From positions 558,001-622,000 of the forward strand of contig CM045758.1 of the NCBI GenBank assembly GCA_025200525.1: a DNA stretch of 64,000 nucleotides. Direction: 5' to 3'. The notes below the pieces were generated by a model. That model was not told the origin of the DNA. It ran no database searches and saw nothing but the letters and a program-made list of their open reading frames with translations. This stretch comes from Camellia lanceoleosa. Its lineage: Eukaryota; Streptophyta; Magnoliopsida; Ericales; Theaceae. Of this stretch, positions 1 through 11,565 are shown in pieces. The position numbers and the translations under genes were made by a program. The stretch's first letter is position 1. Each line of letters starts with the position of its first letter.

Positions 1-428
1 AAAGTGGCCCACTAATGGCAATCATGTAATAAATCCAAACTAATGTAATTTAACATTATTTGATCTAGTCAATCATTCCAAATCAAATTTTAATTAAACC
101 TACCATAAAATCACATAAATCCTAATTAGCATAAAATACTAATCAATTTCTGAATCGGTCGCCGATAAGGCTTTCAATTCGCAATACGAAACCAAAACAT
201 GGACAGATCATTCTGTGACAAACAAATAGAAATGCAATTAAGCTATACACTGACACAATCAGTTCAGGATTTCATCATAATCAATTACTCATCATGCTTA
301 ATCACAGATTAGCACTAATCAGAGGTGAGGGTTCTCACAGACTTACCCACAAAACACAAGTCCAATAATCTTATAAAATAATCATTCTAAAATCATTCTT
401 TTTCAATTTCATTTTTGAAAGTGAAAGA
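1..428. other. AT-rich non-coding flank
   Basis: I see no gene here. The stretch is AT-rich, with a short segment near 145-175 that loosely resembles the LTR end seen near 16440-16500 (both read 'taatcaattt' followed by a 'gtcgcc' motif). It may be the edge of an old LTR, but the match is short. Confidence 0.3.
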
Positions 429-2991
429 ATGGAGTTTGATTCAAATGGTGGTGACAATCCTTTAGTAAATGATGGTGAACAAGTTGAAGAACCTAAGAAG
501 GGTATGTGTTTTAGCTCAAGGGAAGAAGTGTACACATTTTATGGCAAATATGCTAAGCATGTTGGCTTTTCTATAGCTCATAGAGCACAACTTTGCAATT
601 GAATGTTCTGGAGTGGGGGTGAGAAAAAAGAAATCAGAAGTGAACCCTCTTAAGCCATCTTTGTCGACAAAAATTGGTTGCAAAGCAAGGGTACGAGGTA
701 GTCTACAAAAGAATGGGAGATATATGTTAACTGCAGTTAACCTTGAGCATAATCATGATTTGATTCCCACCGACTCACGTCATGTTGCAATGAATAAGAA
801 AATTCTTACTCCTGTGAAGAGGAGATTAGAAATCAATGATCAAGCACGGATTGGGGTGCCTAGGAACTATTATTCAATGGTTGTTGAAGCGGGGGGATAC
901 AAGTCATTGACATTTGATGAGCGAGATGCAAGGAATTACATTGATAGAGCTAGAAGATTAAGGCTTGGTGAAGGTGATGCCGAATCACTTCAAAGTTATT
1001 TTATGAGGATGCAAGCACATCGTGAGAGATTCTTTAATGTGATTGATGTTGATGTGGAGTTTCACATTAGAAACTTGTTTTGGGCTGACGCAAAGAGTCG
1101 GGCTACTTATGAATCATTTGGAGATGTTGTTTCATTTGACACAACTTATTTGACGAACAAATATGACATGCCCTTTGCTCCATTTGTAGGAGTTAATCAC
1201 CATGGACAGTCCATTTTGCTTGGTTGTGGATTGTTATCTAGTGAAGACACCGACACATTTGTTTGGCTCTTCAAGTCGTGGTTAAGTTGCATGTCAAATC
1301 ATCCCCCAAAAGCTATCATAACTGATCAGTGCAGAGCTATGCAAAATGCTATAGAAAATGTCTTTCCACAAGCCCAACATCGATGGTGCTTATGGCATAT
1401 AATAAAGAAAATGCCAGAGAAGTTGAAAGGATATGCTCAGTATGAACCCATAAAGTTGGCTATGCAAAATGCAGTTTATGATTGTATGACAAGAGATGAA
1501 TTTGAGAAAAAATGGGAAGAGATGCTTACTAAATTTAATCTTCATGATAATGACTGGTTGGGGGTACTATATAATGAGTGGCATTGATGGGTTTCTGTAT
1601 ATATTAAAGATATTTTTTGGGCTGGCATGTCAACTACACAACGAAGTGAAAGCATGAATGCATTTTTTGATGGATATGTCAACCCAAAGACTACATTAAA
1701 GCAATTTGTTGAACAATATGACAATGCATTGAGAAGTAAGGTAGAGAAAGAGAAGAAATCAGATTTCAAGTCTTGACACAAATTGTTTGATTGTCTAACT
1801 ATATATGGCTTTGAGAAGCAATTTCAGCAAGCCTACACCAATACAAAATTCAAAGAAGTTCAAGGAGAGTTAAAGAGATTAGTTTACTATCAGGTCTTGA
1901 TTGTCAAAGAGGAGGGAGCAATTTGTAGATATAATGTCCAAGAAGCGATGGTAGTTTGTGACAAGATGAAGCATGTGGACTTTGTTGTATATTTTAATTC
2001 AATTGAATGTGAAGTTCAATGCATGTGTCGGTCGTTTGAGTTTAGAGGCATTATCACTCACTCACTGTGCTTGTGAGAAGATGCATAAATGAGGTGCCAC
2101 ATAAATACATTCTGCCATGTTGGAAAAAAGATTTGGTTCGAGAGTACACATGCATCAAAACCACATACACTGGTTTTGGGAATGATTTCAATGCAAGTTA
2201 CTATGAGAGGATGAACAAGAAATTGATTGCCATTGTACAACTTGCTGGTAATTTGGAAAGGAAAATTAAAATTATAGACCTTGGGTTGGATAAAATGAAG
2301 GATAGAGTCATGCAAAATGAATTGGGTGATGGGAGTAATTTACCACATTCTACTAATATGATATCATCTTCTATAAAAAGTTCGATTGCCACCGATTGTA
2401 TAGAAAGAGCTAGTACTAGGAAGGTGATTAGTCCTTTTGTTGCTCGGCGAAGAGGCCATCCAGTTATGAAACGAAAGGTTGCCAAAGTAGATCAAATAGT
2501 GAATCGGTTCAAGGTAACGGCAAAACAACAAATAAAAGCAAAGGTAAATTGTATATTGAATTGAACTTGTTTTTTATTTTTTTAACAAACTCTTTTCAAG
2601 TACATTTTTACAAACTCTTCAACAAATATAGGCTGCTAAGGTGCTTCGATTTGAAGCTCAAGCTCAAGCTCAAGCTTATACATCATATTATCCTTATATG
2701 GTTGGAATGCAAAATAGTATGTAAGTACCAGTACATGTTTATCAGTTCACTTTACATCAATTGCTTGTTTTCATTTACAAATATTTTTTAACACTTACTT
2801 TTTTACTTGAATTATCACAGGTGAGAAATGCTATTAGAGGCACATCTCTTGCCCCATCAGACTTTGTAAGCATCACACTGGGAAGTTTGATGAGTGCTTC
2901 AATTCAAATTTTTGGTTCTGGATGTCTAACCCCATCGGGTTCTAATGCATGCACACCGGGAATGAATGATGGACATTATGGACATGTTTGA
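429..2991 (+). pseudogene. FAR1-related / MULE transposase-like gene, broken
   Basis: This is the FAR1/FHY3 (FRS) family, plant proteins descended from Mutator-like transposases. The ATG at 429 opens a FAR1-type N-terminus (FYGKYAKHVGFS). A stop at 600-602 shows a shift, and reading resumes in another frame to 1587 with the zinc-binding HNHDL motif and the MULE transposase core (VVSFDTTY, ITDQCRAMQNAI, HRWCLWHI). In-frame stops lie at 1585-1587 and 1774-1776. The SWIM zinc finger near 2010-2070 starts normally (CMC) but is cut by another shift, and the C-terminal region follows in a third frame (2067-2542). Possible short 3' exons lie at 2632-2716 and about 2818-2991. FRS proteins act as DNA-binding regulators, while their MULE relatives move DNA. 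Whether this copy was a domesticated gene or an element's transposase is not settled, because I cannot find terminal repeats. At least four lesions make it non-functional. Confidence 0.85.
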
Positions 2992-2999
2992 CTAGTTTT

Positions 3000-4187
3000 T
3001 TGAACTTTGACAATTTGTTTTTGAGATTAGAAGTTATTATGTTAAATCCCACGTTAGATGTGTAAAACATGTTGTGTATTAATTTCCAAGATTAATTATG
3101 AAGTTCATTTTGGAGATTTAGTTATGTTGTTATTATTTGATCCTGTGTTCCTTAGTCATTTATTGTTTGGTTGCTGAGAAAGTAGAGAAAGAGTAATGTC
3201 AAAGGAAAAAAAAATAAAATAGGAATTTTGATGAAGGCAGTAGCTGCTAAAATTTTGATGAGTGCTTTGCTTAATAGCATCAAATTTATATGAATTTGAC
3301 AGTGTTTGAGGCTTGGTGAAATTGGTACGACCTTCAACATGATTTTTCGCTGAAGAATTAGTAGGAAACAACATGATTTTTTTGTTGATTTTGCATTGTT
3401 GTGTTACATATTCCTTATGTTATTTGCTTTTTGTTTCCTAGACATCCACACTTTCTTAAAGTCTATATGGAGATTCAGGGACCCCCCAATGTGCTTTTTA
3501 TGATCATTTTATAGGTTTTGTTTACTCTTTATACATTTACTCCTTCTAGAGATTGAGATTACATTCTTTATATATATATAAAAAGAAGAAGCATGCCTTT
3601 CATATGGCAAAACTCCTCATCAGTTGTATCGGGTGGATTTAAAATAGATGATTTTGTTTTTCTAATTCATAAGATGGAATTATCCTGTCATGTATGTAAT
3701 ACTACCATTATGCACTAGGGGTCATACTGCCAGTATGCACTGGAATTATCCTGTCATGTATGTAATTCAAGAAAGAGATGGAGTTATCCTGTATGGGGGT
3801 CATACTGCCATTATACACTGGCATACCCTAAAATGGAATTATCCTGTCATGTTATTGGCATGCCCCTTTGTTTTTGAACTTGTAAAATCTGTTCACAATT
3901 AAGCATATCATATAATGGTTAAGGACTTTCCAACATAAAATAACAAACTATTGAGAAGATATTCCATTCCACTTTAAAACATCATAGTGTTCCATTCCAC
4001 AACAAAACATAATTCACTGTAAAATAACAAACTGTAAAGTAGATATTCCATTCCACTCTAAAATAACAAACTGTTTCCTACTAATAGATATTCCACTAAA
4101 AAAAAAACATAATTCACTGTACCATAAATACATTCTGTCTACTTCTACTTATACTTCTAACATTGCATATACATATATATATATATA
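3000..4187. repeat. AT-rich spacer with short local duplications
   Basis: No gene is visible. From about 3673 to 3860 a unit containing 'ggaattatcctgtcatgt' occurs three times, with intervening 'ggtcatactgcca' copies. From about 3955 to 4125 another unit built on 'atattccattccact' and 'acataattcactgta' is repeated. Both look like slippage or unequal-exchange products in AT-rich DNA. A (TA)n run precedes 4188. Confidence 0.5.
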
Positions 4188-4565
4188 TTACATCTTCATA
4201 AGTAATAAGGCACCAATTACAAACAACACAATTTCCATTTTTTGCATCTTTGCGCTCTGAATTTGAAGTTGTTCCGTCATAGATCTTTATTGTTCGGTCA
4301 TAGCTTAAAGTTCTTCAGTCATACATCGAAGTTGTTTGGCGCCAGTTGCCAGTTCTCCTTCTACTTGTCTTGGATTCATAGGCAAACACCATCCAATAAA
4401 ACTACCACAATCATTGCAAGAGCAAAATAACTTGTTTTTGTTTCGATCGGTCTCAGAAATTTGAATAGTGGCCTTTTTATAACATCTAGGACAATTTTTG
4501 TTCAAGTACGTCAACCGATCTGAGCTACTACCATTGACACTTGAACTTGACATTTGCAAAAACAA
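4188..4565 (-). pseudogene. GRF-type zinc-finger protein with C-terminal membrane segment, broken
   Basis: The minus-strand reading starts at 4565 (MFLQMSSSSV). It shows a GRF-like zinc ribbon: CPRC, then ISETDRNKNKLFCSCNDCG, then FIGW. This is the C-x-C...NPGR-F..C....C..F.W pattern of plant GRF fingers in divergent form. Three MTE(E/Q) repeats follow, as in the short coiled coil of this family, and then a hydrophobic stretch (IVLFVIGALLL) near the C-terminus. Two in-frame TAA stops (4305-4307 and 4287-4289) cut the coil; reading through them ends at the stop at 4188. Small GRF-finger proteins of 100-200 aa are numerous in plant genomes and their function is mostly unknown. The gene points toward the FAR1/MULE pseudogene on the other strand, and the two could belong to one element. 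Confidence 0.7.
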
Positions 4566-4710
4566 GTTATCCTCATTAAACTATAACAATCAAGGTTTAA
4601 ATTTAAATGATCACAGTGTAAATAACACGACGACAATATGAGAATCAAAATGAACATCACAGAATGAACATAACAGTTCATGGTCACAGAAATAAACATA
4701 ACAGAATCAA

Positions 4711-5170
4711 AATCATAACAGGTTCAAATCACTAAAATTAAGAACAAAACATGTTTAAAAAATCCATTTAACAAAGCAATTCTAACATGTTTAAATGAAG
4801 CAACTAATGATTAGTTGCAATCTTCCAATTTCAGTCCATTTAACATGTTAAAAAACCCATTTAACATGTTTAAACATTAGTCCAATTTCAGTCCATTAGA
4901 ATTGGAAAATCATAACAGATTCAAATCACTAAAATTAAGAACAAAACATGTTTAAAAAACCCATTTAACAAAGCAATTCTAACATGCTTAAACGAAGAAA
5001 ATAATGATTAGTTGCAATCTTCCAATTTCAGTCCATTTAACATGTTAAAAAACCCATTTAACATGTCTAAACATTAGTCCAATTTCAGTCCATTAGAATT
5101 GCAACTATTGTTAAAAAACCCATTAAGTCCATTAGAATTGGAATTCTAATGAAAACAATTTCAACGAAGC
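4711..5170. repeat. Tandem duplication, about 197-bp unit
   Basis: A unit beginning 'aatcataacaggttcaaatc' at 4711 recurs at 4908 with few differences. Each copy contains several 'ccatttaacatgtt' and 'ccaatttcagtccatt' words. A partial third copy trails off after 5100. It lies upstream of the minus-strand GRF gene, between its start and the CT-rich leader. Confidence 0.75.
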
Positions 5171-5192
5171 AACTAATGTTTTCAACTAAGAT

Positions 5193-5212
5193 TGCATGCA
5201 CACCGGGAATGA
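5193..5212. repeat. 20-bp copy of the FAR1-pseudogene 3' end
   Basis: The string tgcatgcacaccgggaatga is identical to 2946-2965 in the last exon-like piece of the FAR1-like pseudogene. It is long enough to suggest local copying rather than chance. Confidence 0.7.
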
Positions 5213-5639
5213 AATTGGACTAATGTTTCCAACTAATGTTTTCATTTCAGTCCATTTAACATGTTAAAACCCAATTAAGATTGCAATGGGTTCAACATAG
5301 AGACCAAAAACCCATTTAAAATCATTAGTTGCTTCATAACAGATTGTAAGATTATAATCAAAATCATTACAAAAGAAGAATTCAACATTCAAACAAAGCA
5401 AAACCCATTTAACATTACAAAATTTGTAATTCAAGGCAATAGGCACTTGTTTCGGACTGAAATATTTGGTTGAGGAATTTCATCGAGCAGGTGGTAGGTA
5501 AGGTAAAGGTTACTCAATTCCCAAATCAAAAGGCCATAATCCAACATTCAAATTGTTTATCATATTGTCAAAAGCCCTAATTCCAACATTTTACAACATG
5601 TATCAAATTGTCAAAAGCTCTAAATCCTCATTCAAAAAA

Positions 5640-6120
5640 AAAAAAAAAAACCCCTAAATCTGAAGCCCTAATATATATAAGGGGTAATATATATACAAGA
5701 TACATACATATATATATATACCATATTACCTCTTAAGTGGTCCTTTGTCAAATGAGATGGAAATAGAGAGAGAGAGAGAGAGAGAGAGAGTTGGGAGTCG
5801 GTGTCGGGCGTCGAGCGTCGGAAGGATAGAATAGGGCTTCTGACTAAAGGGGAGGACTTGTCGTCGGAGTGCAAAGGAGGAGTCATCCTTCGTCGAATGA
5901 GATGGAAAGAGAGAGAGAGAGACTCGGGAGTCGGGCATCGGAGTGAAGGGAGGAGCTGGCGTCGGAGTGAAGGCGAGGATTAGAGCTGTAGGGCTCTCTC
6001 TTGTGATAGAGATGAGAGATCTGTATCATTTGACCTGAACGTATTTTGAATTCTGAATGAAGAGAGAGAAAGAGGAGGTTCATGGCTCTCTCTGTCACGT
6101 GACCAATCACGTGACTGTCT
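5640..6120 (-). other. CT-rich leader-like region
   Basis: On the minus strand this has long (CT)n runs (5766-5790, 5909-5922, 6061-6074) and two diverged copies of a 'gtcgg..gtcgtcggagtg' segment. It could be the promoter and 5' leader of the minus-strand GRF gene, separated from it by an intron, but no splice sites prove this. Serine/leucine-rich ORFs here come only from the CT repeats. Confidence 0.35.
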
Positions 6121-6226
6121 AACTCAGCTGGGGGTCGTGGAAGTCAAAAACATTTTTGAAAACAAACATTATATTGTCATACACTAAAAGAGTGAGTTAA
6201 AACTTTACAAAAAGTGGGTCAAAGGA

Positions 6227-6816
6227 CAATGACAACAATTTCATTAGGCTCTTGTTCATTCCACTCTAAACATCAATGCCTTTATCACTATTCTCCATAA
6301 GGAAGATATGTTTACAACTGATAGCAAAATAGAGTTAAAACTGATAGCAAATCTGATAACAAAATAGGTTTAATAGTTAGCAATCAAATAGAGAGAGAAA
6401 GGGAGAGGCAAAACAAACAGACACAACCATACCCAACCCAAAAAAAAAAAAAAAAAAAACAGAAACAAGCATCAGCCATCAACATAATCAACATAACCAA
6501 CAGTGACTGGGAAAAAAATATTAAAATTACTAACCGAGTGCGAGTTCGAAGGAAGCAGCAGCGGTACTGAAGCAACATAATCAACAACATATTAAGATCA
6601 AAATGTAATTGTAATTTGTGAAGGACAAAATTTAAATAAAATAAAACAACAAAAACATCTAATAATTTATTTTCTATAATAAATCAAGCACATGACAGCC
6701 TGATTAATATGTCTGCAGCATTAATACTAACAATTTCATTAATGCCTTTGCACCATTCAAATGACAATGACAACAATTTCATTAGGCTTTTGTTCATTCC
6801 ACTCTCAACATCAATG
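6227..6816. repeat. Direct repeat pair, about 52 bp
   Basis: The segment starting 'caatgacaacaatttcatta' at 6227-6278 recurs at 6765-6816 with only two or three changes. The DNA between has poly(A/T) tracts and a piece (6391-6560) that resembles 9960-10060: a CT-rich stretch followed by a 'gcgagttcgaaggaagc' word. No coding potential is seen. Confidence 0.6.
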
Positions 6817-7206
6817 AATAAACCTTTGGATCATATAGGAAAGTAAAATTTTCCATAAACTACAAACTACCTCAAGATGCATTATGGTTAAAAATGAATT
6901 AAAATCATTCAAAAAAAATTTGTTTGTTTGTTTTTTTTTTTTTTTTTTTCTTTTCAAAGAGTATGGAGTGAATTCGCAGGAAGACATGAAACTGAAATGA
7001 ATATAATACACCAATTTATTAGTAACCCAAATAAACTCCAAATTTAGAAAATTTATTAAACAAAGAAAATAAAATCATGAAATTGAACAAAGAAAATAAA
7101 ATATAGCTATTGCAGAAGTCAGCGAACTTCATAGACGATTGAACATTAACAGGCAAACAATGGAAAATAATGCTAGGATTACAAACCCAAAATAAACAAT
7201 GGAAAA

Positions 7207-9905
7207 TACAATTAAAATAACCCCAATTTAAACCATACTACTGTTAGAACAATGGAACAAACAATGGAGGTTAGTTTTGAACAAACAACCCCAATTTCAA
7301 ATAAATTTATCGCCTAAAACTGTTAAAACTGTTAATCACTTGAAGGCACAAAGCAATAAAAATAAAAATAAACAACCAAGTAATAGGGAAAAAAACATAA
7401 TCTAAATCAACACTCAATAAAAATAAAATCTAATTTGACAGCAAAATTGTTTTTTACAATAAATCAGAAAACCGACTCTAATTTGACACTCGATGGTATT
7501 ATACACAGAATTGGAAACATATAGACAAACCATACTACACAGACAAACCATATAGATTGATTAAAAAATTTGCCCAAAAATATTAGATGGATTCAAAAAT
7601 ATTAAAACAAAGAACTGAAGCAGGATTCTCAAATTTGAAGCATTAGGATTCTCAATGAAACACAAAAATAGACACAGGCACCAAAAAAAAAAAAATAGAG
7701 AGAGAACATGTAAAGAATGCAATTGAAAATAACCCCAATTTAAACCATACCTAATGTTAAAACAATGGAACAAACAATGGAGGTTAGTTTTGAACAAACA
7801 ACCCAATTTCAAGAACTGTGAAGCTTGTTAATCACTTGAAGATACAAAGCAATAAAAATAAAAATAAACAACCAACTAATAGGGGGGTAAAAAACAAAAT
7901 TTAAATCAACACTCAATATACCTACTATTAAAACAATGGAACAAACAATAGAGGCTAGTTTTGAACAAACAACCCCAATTTAAAGAACTATTAAAACTGT
8001 TAATCATTTAAAGATACAAAGCAATAAAAATAAAAATAAAATAAACAACCAACTAATAGGGGGAAAAAAATTCTAAATCAACACTCAATACAAATAAATT
8101 TGTTTTTTTTACAATAAATCAGAAAACCAACTCTAATTTGACACTCAGTGGTATTCTACGGAGAATTGGAAACATATAGACAAACCATACTACACAGACA
8201 AACCATATAGATTGATGAAAAAATTTTCCCAAAAATATTAGATGGATTCAAAAATATTAAAACAAAGAACTGAAGCAGGATTCTCAAATTTGAAGCATCA
8301 GGATTCTCAATGAAACACAAAAACAGACATAGCTACCAAAAAAAAAACCCCCCAATTTAAACCATACCTACTGTTAAAATAATGGAACAAACAATGAAGG
8401 CTAGTTTTAAACAAACAACCCCAATTTCAAATAAATTTATCGCCTAGAACTATTAAAATTGTTATCACTTGAAGATACAAAGCAATAAAAATAAAAATAA
8501 ACAACCAAGTAATCGGGGAGAAAAAAAACATAATCTAAATCAACACTCAATAAAAATAAACTCTAATTTGACAACAAAATTGTTTTTTTACAATAAATCA
8601 GAAAACCAACTCTAATTTGACACTCAATGGTATTATACACAGAATTGGAAACATATAGACAACCCATACTACACAAACAAACCATATAGATTGATTAAAA
8701 ATTTGCCCAAAAATATTAGATGGATTCAAAAATATTAAAACAAAAAACTGAAGCAGGATTCTCAATGAAACACAAAAACAGACACAGGCACCAAAAAATA
8801 AATAAATAGAGAGAGAACGTGTAAAGAATACAATTGAAAATAATCCCAAACCTACTATTAACACAATGGAACAAACAATAGAGGTTAGTTCTGAACAAAC
8901 AAACCCAATTTCAAGAACTGTTAAACCTGTTAATCACTTGAAGGTACAAAGCAATAAAAATAAAAATAAACAACCAACTAATAGGGAGGGAAAAAAAAAC
9001 AAAATCTAAATCAACACTCAATATACCTATTGTTAAAACAATGGAACAAACAATGGAGGTTAGTTTTGAACAAACAACCCCAATTTCAAGAACTGTTAAA
9101 ACTGTTAACCACTTGAAGATACAAAGCAATAAAAATTAAAAAAAAACAAACAACCAACTAATCAGGGGGAAAAAAATCTAAATCAACACTCAATAAAAAT
9201 AAATTTGTTTTCTTTCAATAAATCAGAAAACCAACTCTAATTTGACACTCAATGGTATTCTGCATAGAATTGGAAACATATAGACAAACCATACTACACA
9301 GACAAGCCATATAGATTGATTAAAAAATTTGCCCAAAAATATTAGATGGATTCAAAAATATTAAAACAAAGCACTGAAGAACTGAAGTAGGATTCTCAAA
9401 TTTAAAGCATCAGGATTCTCAATGAAACACAAAAACAGACATAGCCACCCAAAAAAAAAACATTGAAAATAACCCCAATTTAAACCATACCTACTGTTAA
9501 AACAATGGAACAAACAATGGAGGTTAGTTTTGAACAAACAACCCAAATTTCAAATAGATTTATTGCCTAGAATTGTTAAAACTGTTAATCACTTGAAGAT
9601 ACAAAGCAATAAAAATAAAAATAAACAACCAACTAATAGGGGGGAAAAAAATCTAAATCAAAACTCAATAAAAATAAACTCTAATTTGACAAAAAAAATT
9701 ATTTTTTACAATAAATTAGAAAACCAACTCTAGTTTGACACTCAATGGTAAATGGATTCAAAAATATAGACAAACAAAAAACCAACTCTAATTGGAAACA
9801 TATAGACAAACCATACTACACAGACAAACCATATAGTTTGATTCAAAAATTTGCCCAAAATATTAGATGTATTCAAAATAAGAACTGAAGTAGGATTCTC
9901 AAATT
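7207..9905. repeat. Satellite-like tandem array with higher-order structure
   Basis: The anchor 'aacaatggaacaaacaat' or a near copy occurs near 7249, 7761, 7931, 8379, 8861, 9039 and 9501. The spacings are about 512, 170, 448, 482, 178 and 462 bp. The long-short-long pattern therefore occurs twice, giving a composite unit of about 1.12-1.13 kb. Long units share 'aatcagaaaaccaactctaa', 'caaaccatatagattgatt' and 'tgaagcaggattctcaa'; short units lack that half. Base composition is strongly A-rich. Short ORFs in the array are by-products of the repeat. Confidence 0.85.
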
Positions 9906-9949
9906 TGAAGCAAACAGACACAACCACCATAAAAATAAAAAAATAAAAA

Positions 9950-10470
9950 TAAAAAAAAAAAGAGAGAGAAGGGGAGAGGCAGAAACACTGAAACAATTCT
10001 CAATATTACCTTGGGAGTGCGAGTTTGAGGGAAGCCGAGTTCGAGAGCAGTGACGGTGATGATAAGCAGCAGCAGCAGTGGTGAACAGCACATGTACTCT
10101 TTCTATATTGGTCAAGAGAGAGAGGATTATACAGTTTCTTTGTGATCGGAGGAGAATCGGATGATCATAGGTGATCGACGTAAAGGATGAAGAGGGGAAA
10201 GGTAACAACAGTGGACTAAAATCCCCATCGTTCGTAGGTGATCGACGTGAAGGACGAAGAAGGGGAAAGGTAAGAACAGTGGCTTTAAGTTGCCGTCGTT
10301 CGCTAATGCCGTGGCTTAAAGGAGCATCGGATGATCCTTATCAGGTTCTTTTGATTTTGAAGAGAGAACGTATAGAGAGAGAGAGCAGAGACGTGTTTGG
10401 GCAGATATGGAAGAGAGAGAAGAGAAAGTGTTTAGGCGGGAAAAAAATAGATCTCAACCATTAGATATTG
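9950..10470 (-). other. CT-rich leader-like region with about 79-bp tandem duplication
   Basis: The minus strand reads like a transcript leader: CT runs near 10375-10386 and 9960-9975, then a candidate splice donor (cccaag|gtaatattg, near 10010) entering the repeat array. Within it, 'taggtgatcgacgt' and the following 65 bases occur twice (starting about 10169 and 10236). No protein family is recognisable in either direction. Confidence 0.35.
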
Positions 10471-10556
10471 TTTTGGAATTATCTCAGCCATTCAAACGAA
10501 GTGTATCTCTGAGACATTTTGATACATTTTTAAAAACAGTCCCATTTTATTATATA

Positions 10557-10931
10557 GATAGGACTGCAAATAAACTAAGTTAAAGGTCGAGCTTTGTTGA
10601 GTTTGAACTCGTTTATTGATCTCGAGCTCGGCTAAATAAGGAATTCAGTTCAAGCTCGATTTGATTCGTTAATATTAATAAAACTTGAACTCAGCTTGCC
10701 TCAGCTCAATAATTTTTTTAATATTATTTATATATATTTATATATTATTTAATATATAAATAATATAATTTAAATAAAGATAAACGTGACCTCGGCTCGT
10801 TTTCTAAATGAGTCTAATATTCGAGCTCGAATTCGGCTTGTTTATTAAACGAATTGAACCAAGCCAAACCTTTAACGGGCTAAGTCGAGCTGAGTTTGTT
10901 CATGAATAACTCGATTCATTTGCAGCCCTAA
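10557..10931. mobile_element. MITE with TAGG(A/G)CTGCAAAT ends (hAT-like)
   Basis: The left end reads taggactgcaaataaac. The right end reads ttcatttgcagcccta, whose reverse complement is tagggctgcaaatgaa. The inner parts of both arms carry related words (ctcgagctcgg / cgagctcgaattcgg), and the centre is AT-rich. There is no coding region. The flanking 8-mers match only partly, so I cannot prove the target duplication. Confidence 0.65.
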
Positions 10932-11565
10932 TAAGATCTAACTTTAATACATTTATCACCGCTAAAAATGTCACGTGAAATCTAATTTTAACGTCATATC
11001 ATTAGGATTCAGACAAAATAAGAAAATGTAATATTGTTAAAAAAAGAGCCAATTTAGGTTAGAAAAAATTATCAAATTTTTCATCAAAACATTCATATGA
11101 GTCCATATAAAAGTTTGGTAAAAAATTTATTAATTTTCCTGAAGTCCCTAATATTTTTCATATTTTATTCCCACAATAGCGTGAATTCTCATTATAGGAT
11201 AAATCAACGTTCCAAAAGAAATTTCTTGAAAAATGTCATTTGAAAACACGTCTACTAGATTTTAATATTGATTAAAATAAGAATAAACATATAACATGAG
11301 AAGCGTGTTTTGACAATACGTTTTTACATTAAAAATTTTATTTTTTATTTTCAACTTAAATATTTTTATTTTTAGAAAAAGTATTTTTTGTATATAAAGC
11401 AAGTTTCGTAAACACATTTTTACAATATATATATATATTAATAACTCACACGTTCACTTCATCTCCAACATATTGAGACCAAAAAAAAAAAAACACAATA
11501 GCAGCAATGAGTGAGAAGAAAGAAAGAGAAGAAAGACCAGCCACAGAGCAGTAGCACGTCGGAAC
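10932..11565. other. AT-rich DNA without recognisable features
   Basis: I see no gene, RNA gene or repeat of note. A short purine-rich stretch (11480-11540) borders the LTR that begins at about 11566. Confidence 0.4.

Noticed and set aside
5668..6110. Ser/Leu-rich minus-strand frames
   Set aside because: They are produced by (CT)n repeats; overlapping frames give the same SLSLSL pattern.
10171..10464. 97-codon plus-strand frame
   Set aside because: It runs through an about 79-bp tandem duplication in leader-like DNA, has no recognisable domain, and the opposite strand fits a transcript leader better.
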